Source: Nitratiruptor sp. YY09-18 (GTDB lineage: Bacteria > Campylobacterota > Campylobacteria > Campylobacterales > Nitratiruptoraceae). From it: a stretch of DNA of 64,000 bases. The notes beneath the pieces were generated by a model. It was not told the DNA's origin, ran no database searches, and saw only the letters and a program-made list of their open reading frames with translations. Shown here piece by piece: positions 9,772 through 18,433 of the stretch. The DNA lies in the NCBI RefSeq assembly GCF_016593235.1, contig NZ_AP023065.1, forward strand, positions 496,001 to 560,000. Reading direction: 5' to 3'. The translations under genes and the position numbers were made by a program. Numbering within the stretch: the first letter of the stretch is position 1; each line of letters opens with the position of its first letter.

Positions 9772-9861
9772 ATAGTGATTATACCATTTTTGCTTTTGGT
9801 ACTGAGCGGATGCGGGCATAAAGCTGATCCATATTATCAAAAAAAAGAGGTAAGTAGGTGA
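9742..9861 (+). CDS. small lipoprotein, LptM/YifL-like
   Basis: A 39-residue protein. It has a charged N-terminus, one hydrophobic stretch (VIIPFLLLVL) and a lipobox LSGC with C24, leaving a mature peptide of 16 residues that starts CGHKADPYY. This matches the pattern of LptM-type lipoproteins (short, C-G-x-K then P and Tyr), which assist LptD assembly in enterobacteria; the function here is inference. GAGGA lies 5 nt before the ATG at 9742. Its TGA overlaps the GTG start of nadB (GTGA), implying coupling. Its 5' 30 nt overlap the start of the divergent DUF721 gene. Confidence 0.75.
   Translation: MGKNMRWIFHIVIIPFLLLVLSGCGHKADPYYQKKEVSR
9778..9783 (-). promoter_or_regulatory. -10 element of the DUF721-uvrC operon (candidate leaderless start)
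   Basis: A perfect TATAAT on the minus strand ends 6 nt before the ATG at 9771. Normal -10 geometry puts the transcription start at or within a base of that ATG, so the mRNA would have essentially no leader. No Shine-Dalgarno sequence is visible. The element lies inside the oppositely oriented lipoprotein gene. Confidence 0.5.
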
Positions 9862-11297
9862 AAATTTATGACTATATAATTGTGGGAGCGGGTGTTGCAG
9901 GGCTCTATGGAGCGCTCAATATCCCCAAAGACAAATCTGTCCTTATACTTGCAAAAGATCCTCTTTGGGAGTGCAATACATTCTATGCCCAAGGTGGGAT
10001 TGCAACAGCTACAGATGAAGAAGATATACCTTCTCATATGCAAGATACTCTGGCTGCTGGTGCAGGACTGTGTGATGAAAAAGCTGTAGAGATTCTCTCA
10101 CGCAACTCCATAAGTGTCATAGAAGATCTCATTACTCGCGGTTTTGCATTTGACAAAGATAAAAATGGCAATCTCTTGTTTACCAAAGAGGCAGCACATT
10201 CAAAGCCTAGAATTTTGCATGCTGGAGGAGATGCTACCGGAAGAGAGCTTCATAGATTTTTACTGCAGCAAACTAGGGCACAAGTTCTTGAGGGTGTCAT
10301 TGTCGTAGATCTTTTGATTGAAGATGATTATATTCATGGTGTCACAGTACGCCAGGGTAAGAAACAGTTCAATCTCTATGCAAAAAATGTGATTTTGGCT
10401 AGTGGGGGTATAGGCTCACTCTATGCATATCATACCAACTCCAAAAAAATAAGCGCAGATCTTCAAGGGCTTGCAAAACTCAAAGGACTCAAACTCCAAG
10501 ATATGGAGTTTACGCAGTTTCATCCAACAGTCTTTATCTACAATACTCGCGCGAGGAAGCTGCTTTTGACTGAGGCTCTTAGAGGTGAGGGTGCAACAAT
10601 TGTAGATGAGAATGGCAAGAGATTTTTATATGATTATGATGAGAGGGGAGAGCTTGCCCCCCGCGATATTGTGAGTCGCGCGATCTATAAGTATAAGCAG
10701 CTAGGACACGAAGTTTATCTCGATTTTAGTGTCTTTGATGAAGATTTTTTCAAAAAACGTTTTCCAACAATCTATCGCAATTTTCGCAATCTTGGCTTCA
10801 ATGTACCCCAAGAGCGAGTCCCAATCTCTCCAGCTTTTCACTTTATCATGGGTGGTATCAAAACTGATACGTGGGGCAAAGTTGAAGGGATGCAAAACCT
10901 CTATGCTGTCGGTGAGGTTGCATGCACAGGAGTCCATGGTGCAAATAGGCTTGCTAGCAATTCACTCTTAGAGGGGCTTGTCTTTTCTAGACGAGCAGTA
11001 GAGGACTCATTGATGCAAGAGAGCTCTTTTACTCCCAAAGAGTTCAAAGCCAAAGAGTTTGCTCTCATAAAGAGCAATGATAGTGAATACAAAGGGCTTT
11101 TGCGCCAAACAATGTGGGAGAAGGTAGGAATCGTCCGCCATCCAAAAGAGCTAGAAAATGCCCTAGAAATTGTAATTGACATGCAAAAGAAAGATATCGG
11201 ATATCTATTGCAATTAAGAATTGCAACTGCTAAGACGATAATAGAAGCAGCGATTGCACGCAAAGAGAGTGTGGGCGCACACTATATAGAAAAGTAA
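9858..11297 (+). CDS. nadB: L-aspartate oxidase
   Basis: FAD enzyme that converts L-aspartate to iminoaspartate, the first step of de novo NAD synthesis. The N-terminal dinucleotide fold has VGAGVAGLYGA at about 10-20. The fumarate-reductase-like substrate region includes FTQFHPT, TEALRGEGA and the ERGELAPRD segment, and the C-terminal FAD motif GVHGANRLASNSLLEG is present. The start is GTG, chosen because it overlaps the upstream lipoprotein stop and has AAAGAGG before it. The 479-residue length is slightly short, with a reduced C-terminal helical domain. nadA and nadC are not in the window. Confidence 0.95.
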   Translation: MKIYDYIIVGAGVAGLYGALNIPKDKSVLILAKDPLWECNTFYAQGGIATATDEEDIPSHMQDTLAAGAGLCDEKAVEILSRNSISVIEDLITRGFAFDKDKNGNLLFTKEAAHSKPRILHAGGDATGRELHRFLLQQTRAQVLEGVIVVDLLIEDDYIHGVTVRQGKKQFNLYAKNVILASGGIGSLYAYHTNSKKISADLQGLAKLKGLKLQDMEFTQFHPTVFIYNTRARKLLLTEALRGEGATIVDENGKRFLYDYDERGELAPRDIVSRAIYKYKQLGHEVYLDFSVFDEDFFKKRFPTIYRNFRNLGFNVPQERVPISPAFHFIMGGIKTDTWGKVEGMQNLYAVGEVACTGVHGANRLASNSLLEGLVFSRRAVEDSLMQESSFTPKEFKAKEFALIKSNDSEYKGLLRQTMWEKVGIVRHPKELENALEIVIDMQKKDIGYLLQLRIATAKTIIEAAIARKESVGAHYIEK

Positions 11298-11306
11298 GGA
11301 GAGTGT

Positions 11307-12608
11307 ATGCATGGGCTAGATTTGACTCATACATGGGTGGGGTATCTTAACCTCATAATATTTATCGTAGGCTACTATTTCATAGCGGCTGAAGAGAAGT
11401 TTCATATGAACAAAGCCAAGCCGGCTCTGCTTATTGGTACTTTGATGTTTATGCTGCTTGGTATCTATTTTACTATGAACCATCTCGATCCAAATCCTCT
11501 TCACCATGAGATGGAGCGTCTTATCCTTGAGATTGCTGAGATATTCTTCTTTCTTTTTGTCGCTATGACTTTCATTGAGACACTCATTGAGAGAAAAGTC
11601 TTTGATGTTTTAAAATATAAGCTTACTTCCAAAGGCTATAGTTACAAAAAGCTTTTTTGGATTACAGGTACTCTTGCATTTTGGATCTCTCCGGTTGCTG
11701 ACAACCTCACTACTGCTTTGATACTCTCAACTGTTCTTTATACAATTGACAAGACAAAAACACAATTTTTGGTTCCAGGGGCTATCAATATTGTCGTAGC
11801 AGCAAATGCTGGGGGTGCTTGGAGCCCATTTGGTGATATTACGACACTTATGGCGTGGACAGCTGGCAAAGGTGAATTTGTCGATTTTCTCTATCTCTTT
11901 GTTCCAAGTTTTGCGGGTTGGTTCCTCACTGCTTGGCTTTTGTCGTTTTTCGTGCCAAAAGGTGAGCCACACTTTGATGCTAACCTACCAAAGGCTGAGC
12001 TCAAACCTGGAGCAAAAGTTGTTATCTGGCTTGGAGCCTTTACAATCTTCATAGCGGTCATGGGCCATCAATTTTTCCATTTTCCAGCGATGTGGGGTAT
12101 GATGTTTGGTCTAGCTTTACTAAAGATGTATTCGTATCTACACAAAAGAAAAAATCAGCATGATCATTTTGATGTCTATGTGAATATGAAAAATGTGGAG
12201 AATGACACTTTGCTATTCTTCTTTGGTATTTTGAGTGCAGTGGGTGCGCTCCACTTCATGGGATATCTTGAGTATATTGTCAAACTCTATGATCATATTG
12301 GTCCAACAGCTGGAAATATCGGTGTAGGATTTATTTCTGCAATTGTAGACAATGTACCTGTTATGAGTGCAATCTTAAAAGCAAATCCTCCAATGGGTAT
12401 CGATCAGTGGCTTTTGGTGACTATGACTGCAGGTATTGGAGGGAGTCTTATTAGTTTTGGGAGTGCAGCAGGTGTGGGTGTCATGGGAAGAATGAGAGGA
12501 GTCTATACTTTTGGTGCCCATATGAAATATGCTTGGACAGTATTGGCTGGTTATATTCTCTCTGTAATATTATGGTATATTCAATTTGAAATATTGGGAC
12601 TCTATTAA
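11307..12608 (+). CDS. nhaD: NhaD-type Na+/H+ antiporter
   Basis: Inner-membrane ion transporter of the ArsB/NhaD superfamily. The 433 residues form about 11-12 membrane segments. Family motifs are visible: SPVADNLTTAL, NAGGAWSPFGDITTLMAW and SAIVDNVPVMSAIL, each with a charged residue inside the membrane, plus GGSLISFGSAAGVGVMG near the C-terminus. It should exchange internal Na+ for external H+. Start ATG has AAGGAG upstream. It lies 9 nt after nadB and 10 nt before guaA in an apparently mixed housekeeping operon. Together with OadB at 49.5 kb it points to use of a sodium gradient. Confidence 0.93.
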   Translation: MHGLDLTHTWVGYLNLIIFIVGYYFIAAEEKFHMNKAKPALLIGTLMFMLLGIYFTMNHLDPNPLHHEMERLILEIAEIFFFLFVAMTFIETLIERKVFDVLKYKLTSKGYSYKKLFWITGTLAFWISPVADNLTTALILSTVLYTIDKTKTQFLVPGAINIVVAANAGGAWSPFGDITTLMAWTAGKGEFVDFLYLFVPSFAGWFLTAWLLSFFVPKGEPHFDANLPKAELKPGAKVVIWLGAFTIFIAVMGHQFFHFPAMWGMMFGLALLKMYSYLHKRKNQHDHFDVYVNMKNVENDTLLFFFGILSAVGALHFMGYLEYIVKLYDHIGPTAGNIGVGFISAIVDNVPVMSAILKANPPMGIDQWLLVTMTAGIGGSLISFGSAAGVGVMGRMRGVYTFGAHMKYAWTVLAGYILSVILWYIQFEILGLY

Positions 12609-12618
12609 AAGGATGTAG

Positions 12619-14169
12619 ATGAAGCAAGTTCCTATCGTGATTTTAGATTTTGGTTCGCAATACACCCAACTTATTGCTAGGAGATTACGCGAAGTCGGTG
12701 TCTATTGTGAGATTTATCCCTACTTTGAAGATATTGAAAAGATCAAAGAGAAGTCTCCACAAGGAATAATCTTTAGCGGTGGGCCTGCAAGCGTCTATGA
12801 ACCAGACGCTCCAAGAGTAGACAAGACTATTTATGAACTTGGCCTTCCTATACTTGGTATCTGCTATGGTATGCAGCTCATTACTGTCGATTTTGGTGGA
12901 GAGGTTGTGAGAGCTTTGGAGCATGAGTATGGCAAAGCAAAGCTCTATTTTGATCCAGTGCATGGGCATGTCTCACCACTCTTTGCAGGTACAAAAGATG
13001 GTCAAATTGTCTGGATGAGTCACGGTGATAAGGTAGAAGAGCTACCAGATGGTTTTGTTCGCATAGCCCATACCGACAATTCACCCTATGCAGCTATTGC
13101 AAATGAAAAGAAAAATATCTATGCTTTACAGTTTCATCCGGAGGTATCGCATTCTGAAGAGGGGCAAAAGATTTTAGAAAATTTTGCCCGTCGTATCTGT
13201 AAGATAGAGTCAAAATGGGATATGGGGCATTTTGCCAAAGAACAAATCGAAAAGATTCGCAAGCAAGTTGGTAATGATAAAGTCCTGTGCGCTCTTAGTG
13301 GAGGTGTGGATAGTTCTGTAGTAACAGCACTTTTGTATGAAGCAATAGGTGATCAGCTCATCCCTGTTTTTGTTGATAATGGATTATTACGAGAGGGAGA
13401 GCGAGAGAAGGTAGAGCATGTATTTAAAAATATGCTCAAAGTTCCGCTTGTAGTTATTGATGGAGAGGAGAGATTCTTAGATGCACTCAAAGGTGTAACC
13501 GATCCAGAGGAAAAGCGTAAAATCATTGGTCATACATTTATCGAACTCTTTGAAGAAGAGGCTAAAAAGCATAAAGATGTGAAATATCTCGCTCAAGGGA
13601 CGCTCTATCCAGATGTGATCGAATCAGTTTCTGTAAAAGGGCCAAGTGAGACAATAAAATCGCACCACAATGTGGGAGGATTGCCAGAGTGGATGCAGTT
13701 TGAGCTTATTGAGCCACTCCGTGAGCTTTTCAAAGATGAGGTAAGAAAGCTTGGACTTGAACTTGGCCTTCCTCGTGAGATGGTCTATCGCCACCCATTC
13801 CCAGGACCTGGTCTTGCTATTAGAATATTGGGTGAGGTGACACCAGAGGCTTTAGAGCTTGTGCGCAAAGCTGATACAATCCTTCTTGAAGAGATTAAAG
13901 CCCATGGATTGTATGAAAAACTTTGGCAAAGCTTTGCGGTACTACTCAATGTTAAAAGTGTTGGCGTTATGGGTGATAAGCGAACTTATGAAAATACCGT
14001 GGCATTGCGTATTGTAGAGAGTAGCGATGGTATGACTGCTACGTTTGCCCATATTTCACATGATTTGCTTGAGCTTATTAGTAACCGTATCATCAATGAA
14101 GTTGATGGTATCAACCGCGTAGTCTATGATATTACATCCAAACCACCAGGAACAATTGAATGGGAATAA
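12619..14169 (+). CDS. guaA: GMP synthase (glutamine-hydrolysing)
   Basis: Converts XMP to GMP using glutamine and ATP. The class I amidotransferase domain has nucleophile C82 in GICYGMQ and H173/E175 in FHPEVSHS. The ATP pyrophosphatase domain has the PP-loop SGGVDSS at about 232-238. The C-terminal dimerisation domain ends in the expected KPPGTIEWE. The 516-residue length is normal. ATG start with GGATGTAG nearby. It is followed 3 nt later by the GTG start of hemD. Confidence 0.97.
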   Translation: MKQVPIVILDFGSQYTQLIARRLREVGVYCEIYPYFEDIEKIKEKSPQGIIFSGGPASVYEPDAPRVDKTIYELGLPILGICYGMQLITVDFGGEVVRALEHEYGKAKLYFDPVHGHVSPLFAGTKDGQIVWMSHGDKVEELPDGFVRIAHTDNSPYAAIANEKKNIYALQFHPEVSHSEEGQKILENFARRICKIESKWDMGHFAKEQIEKIRKQVGNDKVLCALSGGVDSSVVTALLYEAIGDQLIPVFVDNGLLREGEREKVEHVFKNMLKVPLVVIDGEERFLDALKGVTDPEEKRKIIGHTFIELFEEEAKKHKDVKYLAQGTLYPDVIESVSVKGPSETIKSHHNVGGLPEWMQFELIEPLRELFKDEVRKLGLELGLPREMVYRHPFPGPGLAIRILGEVTPEALELVRKADTILLEEIKAHGLYEKLWQSFAVLLNVKSVGVMGDKRTYENTVALRIVESSDGMTATFAHISHDLLELISNRIINEVDGINRVVYDITSKPPGTIEWE

Positions 14170-14172
14170 GAG

Positions 14173-14814
14173 GTGGATAATATCTATATCTTATCCCAAA
14201 GCAATGTAGAGGGAGCCAAAAGGCTTCCTTTGATCCGGCAAAAATTTTTTTCTCCTTCAATTTCCCTCGATAAATATGATTACCTCATTTTTACTTCCAA
14301 AAATAGCGTCAAAGCATTAGAGCAAATCGATCCATCATGGAAAAAGATTCCAGCTTTTGCTATTGGCAAAGCGACAGCCAAAATGATAGAAAATTTTGGT
14401 GGAAAAGTTATCAATAGCGATTATGCCTTCTATGGACAAGATTTTGCTATGCAAATAGAGCAATACACGAAAGAGGGGAGAAGGCTACTTTTCCCAAGAG
14501 CCAAAGTGGTAGTAACTCCACTTGGTGAGATTTTACGCAAACGCGGAATGGAGGTGGATGAGGTAATTGTCTATGAAACACTCTGTAGTGAATGCAAAGA
14601 GCTTGAACCTCCTCCAAAGGATGCACATATCATCTTCTCTTCCCCCTCTACTATCCAATGTTTTTTTCGCTGTTTTAGCTGGGATCCAAGCTACAAAGCG
14701 TATGCAATAGGTAAAAAAAGCGCCCAAGTTCTTCCTAAAGATGTTCCCTATACCCTCTTTGAGGGGAAGAGTTTGCAAGAAATCATCGATTGCATAAGAA
14801 AGAATAAGGTTTAG
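14173..14814 (+). CDS. hemD: uroporphyrinogen-III synthase
   Basis: Cyclises hydroxymethylbilane to uroporphyrinogen III for haem and sirohaem. The 213 residues show the two-lobed HemD pattern: an early FTSKNSVKAL segment, AIGKATAKMI, the LFPRAKV hinge, VYETL, and FSSPSTIQCFF followed by AIGKKSAQVL in the second lobe. HemD is poorly conserved, and these motifs are at the usual places. The start is a GTG 3 nt after the guaA stop, so translation is probably coupled. The 6S-like RNA promoter begins 6 nt after its stop. Confidence 0.88.
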   Translation: MDNIYILSQSNVEGAKRLPLIRQKFFSPSISLDKYDYLIFTSKNSVKALEQIDPSWKKIPAFAIGKATAKMIENFGGKVINSDYAFYGQDFAMQIEQYTKEGRRLLFPRAKVVVTPLGEILRKRGMEVDEVIVYETLCSECKELEPPPKDAHIIFSSPSTIQCFFRCFSWDPSYKAYAIGKKSAQVLPKDVPYTLFEGKSLQEIIDCIRKNKV

Positions 14815-14820
14815 TTTTGT

Positions 14821-14826
14821 TATAAT
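14821..14826 (+). promoter_or_regulatory. -10 element for the 6S-like RNA
   Basis: A perfect TATAAT, preceded by TTGT, lies just behind the hemD stop. It predicts a transcription start near 14832-14833, exactly where the long closing stem of the RNA begins. I see no good -35 box at normal spacing, which is common for sigma-70 promoters in Campylobacterota. Confidence 0.75.
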
Positions 14827-14831
14827 TTCTT

Positions 14832-15030
14832 TAAGCCTGAGCGGTGCGCTACCCGCAGAATGGGGGTCCGACAATCGAACTATTGAAGGAGGTCGGTAGT
14901 CCTCGGTGTGTGTCGGTGACTTCGCTTGAGCCTGCGAAGGCGAGAAGCCGCCGCCTAATCTGAGGCTCGCTCCTTCCACTTGGTCTTTAGGGACCATGGC
15001 ATTGCGCGAACGCCCGCTCGGGCTTTTTTA
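14832..15030 (+). ncRNA. ssrS: probable 6S RNA (RNA polymerase-binding regulator)
   Basis: A 200-nt non-coding interval of distinctly higher GC with its own promoter and terminator. AAGCCTGAGCGG (14833-14844) pairs over 12 positions (one G-U) with CCGCTCGGGCTT (15014-15025), closing one long rod as in 6S RNA. CCTGAGC near the 5' end and GCCGCC in the 3' half recall 6S sequences. A position ahead of purD also fits my memory of 6S genes in this phylum. It lacks tmRNA, RNase P and SRP signatures. 6S RNA mimics an open promoter and sequesters sigma-70 polymerase in stationary phase. No covariance search could be run. Confidence 0.65.
15012..15029 (+). terminator. intrinsic terminator of the 6S-like RNA
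   Basis: GCCC-GCTC-GGGC (15012-15023) followed by six T residues (15024-15029). The same bases form the 3' arm of the 12-bp closing stem, so the terminator hairpin and the mature long-range stem are mutually exclusive. Confidence 0.7.
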
Positions 15031-15087
15031 GTTGAATATAGAGCTTTTTGCTTGCAAAGCCAAAAGTTATGTATTCAAAGGATGTAG

Positions 15088-16365
15088 ATGAAAGTTTTGG
15101 TAGTTGGTAGTGGTGGACGCGAGTATGCTATAGGTTTAGCGCTAGCAAAAGATGAAAATGTAGAAAAACTCTATTTTGCTCCTGGTAATGGTGCGACACT
15201 TGAACTTGGCGAGAATGTAGCAATAAATGACTATGATGAACTAGCACAATTTGCTAAAGAGGAAGGAATTGATCTGACTATCGTAGGCCCAGAGCAGCCT
15301 CTTGTTGAAGGAATTGTAGATATTTTTAAAGACTATGGTCTTACAATTTTTGGACCCTCGCAAAAAGCAGCTCTTTTAGAGGGCTCAAAGATCTATATGA
15401 AAAATTTCTTGAAAAAGTATAATATCCCAACTGCGCGTTATATTGAAACATCTATAATGGATGAAGCAGCTGCATTTATCGATGAGCTTGAACCACCAAT
15501 CGTTGTCAAAGCTGATGGTCTGTGCGCTGGTAAGGGTGTAATTATCGCACAGAGTAAGGATGAGGCCAAAGAGGCTGCTGCACAGATGCTCAGTGGTGAG
15601 GCTTTCGGACCAGCTGGACAAAGAGTTGTCGTTGAAGAGTATCTTGATGGATATGAGCTGAGTGTCTTTGCTATTAGTGATGGCAAAAACTACAAGATCT
15701 TACCTGCTGCGCAAGATCATAAACGTCTATTAGATGGTGATAAGGGACCAAATACCGGCGGAATGGGTGCGTATGCTCCAACTCCTTTGATAGATGATAT
15801 TTTGGCCAAAAAAATTGAAGAGCGCATTATTGCACCTACAATTGCAGGAATGGCACAAGATGGCGTTCCATTTGAGGGTGTGCTTTTTGCTGGACTCATG
15901 ATAGTTGACGGGGAGCCATATGTGCTTGAATTTAATGTACGCTTTGGTGATCCAGAGTGTGAAGTGTTGATGCCACTACTCAAAACTCCAGCAAGCGAAC
16001 TTTTCTATAAAGCGGCTACAAAAGATCTCGCATCTTTATCTATCGAGTTTTATGATAAGTATGCTGTGGGTGTAGTGATTGCTAGTGAAAATTATCCCTA
16101 TGGCAAGAGCAAACCGAGTGAGATTATTGTAGATGAGATTGTTCATAAAAATTTGGCTGAGCATGCACATATCTGCTATGCTGGCGTGAGTCTTATGGAG
16201 GGTAAACTCTATGCTACTGGCGGACGTGTTCTCGTGTGTGTGGGAATCGGAGATAGTATCAAAGAGGCGCGAGATTATGCATATATGCTCACTGGACAAG
16301 TCCATTTTGCTGGGAAAAAGTTTAGATCTGATATTGCATACCAGGCTTTGAGAGTTGAAAAATAG
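15088..16365 (+). CDS. purD: phosphoribosylamine-glycine ligase
   Basis: ATP-grasp enzyme for the second step of purine synthesis (GAR formation). The 425 residues contain the N-terminal GSGGREYA motif, [17 protein letters not shown], the ATP-grasp region ([13 protein letters not shown]), [11 protein letters not shown] and FNVRFGDPE with metal-binding acids. ATG start with AAGGATG just upstream. It stands 57 nt after the 6S-like terminator. Its 3' end overlaps the TTG start of lptD by 11 nt. Confidence 0.97.
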   Translation: MKVLVVGSGGREYAIGLALAKDENVEKLYFAPGNGATLELGENVAINDYDELAQFAKEEGIDLTIVGPEQPLVEGIVDIFKDYGLTIFGPSQKAALLEGSKIYMKNFLKKYNIPTARYIETSIMDEAAAFIDELEPPIVVKADGLCAGKGVIIAQSKDEAKEAAAQMLSGEAFGPAGQRVVVEEYLDGYELSVFAISDGKNYKILPAAQDHKRLLDGDKGPNTGGMGAYAPTPLIDDILAKKIEERIIAPTIAGMAQDGVPFEGVLFAGLMIVDGEPYVLEFNVRFGDPECEVLMPLLKTPASELFYKAATKDLASLSIEFYDKYAVGVVIASENYPYGKSKPSEIIVDEIVHKNLAEHAHICYAGVSLMEGKLYATGGRVLVCVGIGDSIKEARDYAYMLTGQVHFAGKKFRSDIAYQALRVEK

Positions 16366-18433
16366 GCTCCTTCTTTTTTTCTTTCTTACTCTCTCTTTGT
16401 GGGCAAGTGGCGATCTTGTCCACATCTATACCTATCGTGCAACTGCACAAAATGAGAAAATTGATGTAGAGAATCGTGTAGTAGTTGAATATAAAGACTA
16501 CTTTATCCAAGCTGATAGAGCAGTGTATCTGAAAAATAAGCAGATAGTTAAGCTCTATGGCAATATTCTCCTCATTCAAAGTGATAAAAGTATACACCTA
16601 TCAAATTATGCCCTTTTAGATCTTCTCAATGATACAGTTCTAGCTACTCCCTATTTTAGCAGTGAATATGCAAGTAGTGTCTGGATGGCAGGATCTGCAT
16701 TTGAGAGTGATAAAAATGTTACAAAAGTTAAACACTCTTTTATCTCTAGCTGTGATACGCGCTGTAGCGATTGGAAAATAGGATTTAACAGAGGTTACTA
16801 CTATAAAAACAGAAAGTGGGTCAATCTCTATGGAGTCCGTTTATATCTCAATGATATTCCTATCATCTATCTTCCCTATATTGGTTTTTCGACACAAAAG
16901 AAGCGCCAAACAGGGCTACTTCGTCCAAGTTTTGGAATCTCAAAAAATGAAGGATTTACCTATATTCAACCAATCTACTTTGCACCGCAAAACTGGTGGG
17001 ATTTGGAGTTTGATCCACAAATTCGTACCAAAAGGGGTAAAGGTCTATATACTACATTGCGTTTTGTAGACGCATTTGATGCATATGGTATTGTTCGCAC
17101 TGGTGGATTTTATGAAGATAGCGACTATTTTGCAGGGCAAAAACTCAAAAATAGCAAGCATTACGGTACAGAGATTTTCTACAAGCGTGAATATATTTTT
17201 AATAATGCAAAAACCCATGATTATGATAGCCTCTACGCGCATTTGCAGTTTTATAATGATATCGACTATTTTAATCTACAAAAAAACGATGATACTCTCA
17301 CAAGTTATGATAGCTTAACGGTGTCACGTCTCAATTATGTAAATTTTACCGATTTGTACTCATATCGTATCTATTTTAAGTATTTCAAAGACAATCTCAA
17401 GCTCGACAATGATGATACTTTGCAGCAACTTCCATCAATAAATATTCATAGATTTGAAACTCCTGTCTTTAATAAATATTTTACTTATATGTTTGATTTT
17501 AATATGAATAACTACTACCGAAAAAAGGGGCTCAAAGCAGTTGAGTATCAGTTTTCACTTCCTTTTTCGTTTCGGTATAAATTATTTGATGACTATTTGG
17601 GTGTAAGTATTAGTGAGAAGCTCTTTGGCAATTATGCTTTTTATAGTGGAAAAGATCTGCAAACTGGCTCAAGAAATGAAAATAGTTACATTTTTCGCAA
17701 TACTCACAACATTGCACTCTTCTCAGATTTAGTAAAAGAGTATGATGATTTTATACACTATTTACAACTCCAAGCATCTCTTAATATTCCAAGTTATGAA
17801 AAAACAGGTGGCAATGAGGCAGACTTTATCAATATCGAAGAACAATCAAAAAATTTAGAACTTTCACTAAGACAATTCTTTTTTGATGGGAATGGAAAGC
17901 AGCGACTCTATCATATTTTGACCCAGCCAATATACTATGATGAGTCAGATAAAGTGAAAGATTTGGAAAATGAGTTTGGGATCAATCTCTTTCCTAATAT
18001 TGACTTTAATACAGATATCTTTTTTTCCTATAAATACCATACAGTCTCCTCAGTAGTGAGTACACTTTCATATGATGGTGAACGCTATACTCTCTATTTA
18101 TCCCACTACTATAAAGATTGCAAAGACAATAATGCAGATTCAAACTATGTCCATGCGAATATTACGAGACGTTTATCAAAAAAATATAAACTCTTTGCTA
18201 CAATAGATTATGATTTACAAAGAAGTTTCTATAATCGGTGGAGTTTTGGATTTTATATTAATAAAAAATGTTGGGATTTGAAGATTGGATTTAAGAAAGA
18301 GCATATACCTATACTTACATCTTCAGGAATCAATGCCTATCTTAGTGATACGCTCTTTTTTAGATTCAATCTCTATCCTCTGGGAGGAATTTCAAAATCT
18401 TTTACACAAACAACACTACAAGGAACACTATAG
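16355..18433 (+). CDS. lptD: LPS-assembly outer-membrane protein LptD
   Basis: Outer-membrane beta-barrel that delivers LPS to the cell surface. The TTG start lies inside the end of purD and opens a signal peptide ([15 protein letters not shown]). An N-terminal jellyroll with the LptA/OstA fold (about 20-110) comes next, then the LptD-specific region with [19 protein letters not shown] and TGLLRPSFG, then a long aromatic-rich barrel. At 692 residues it is shorter than the E. coli protein. GAGAG precedes the start. It is directly followed by the MCE gene with no gap. Confidence 0.92.
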   Translation: MKNRLLLFFFLTLSLWASGDLVHIYTYRATAQNEKIDVENRVVVEYKDYFIQADRAVYLKNKQIVKLYGNILLIQSDKSIHLSNYALLDLLNDTVLATPYFSSEYASSVWMAGSAFESDKNVTKVKHSFISSCDTRCSDWKIGFNRGYYYKNRKWVNLYGVRLYLNDIPIIYLPYIGFSTQKKRQTGLLRPSFGISKNEGFTYIQPIYFAPQNWWDLEFDPQIRTKRGKGLYTTLRFVDAFDAYGIVRTGGFYEDSDYFAGQKLKNSKHYGTEIFYKREYIFNNAKTHDYDSLYAHLQFYNDIDYFNLQKNDDTLTSYDSLTVSRLNYVNFTDLYSYRIYFKYFKDNLKLDNDDTLQQLPSINIHRFETPVFNKYFTYMFDFNMNNYYRKKGLKAVEYQFSLPFSFRYKLFDDYLGVSISEKLFGNYAFYSGKDLQTGSRNENSYIFRNTHNIALFSDLVKEYDDFIHYLQLQASLNIPSYEKTGGNEADFINIEEQSKNLELSLRQFFFDGNGKQRLYHILTQPIYYDESDKVKDLENEFGINLFPNIDFNTDIFFSYKYHTVSSVVSTLSYDGERYTLYLSHYYKDCKDNNADSNYVHANITRRLSKKYKLFATIDYDLQRSFYNRWSFGFYINKKCWDLKIGFKKEHIPILTSSGINAYLSDTLFFRFNLYPLGGISKSFTQTTLQGTL

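Noticed and set aside
14533-14997. Minus-strand open frame across hemD and the 6S-like RNA
   Set aside because: It lacks a ribosome site and is antisense to a clear enzyme gene and a structured RNA; the peptide has no recognisable domain.
14832-15030. Riboswitch (for example ZTP/pfl or purine) controlling purD
   Set aside because: GCCGCC and the purD link first suggested this, but the element has its own promoter, closes on itself with a 12-bp stem, and ends in a terminator 57 nt before purD.
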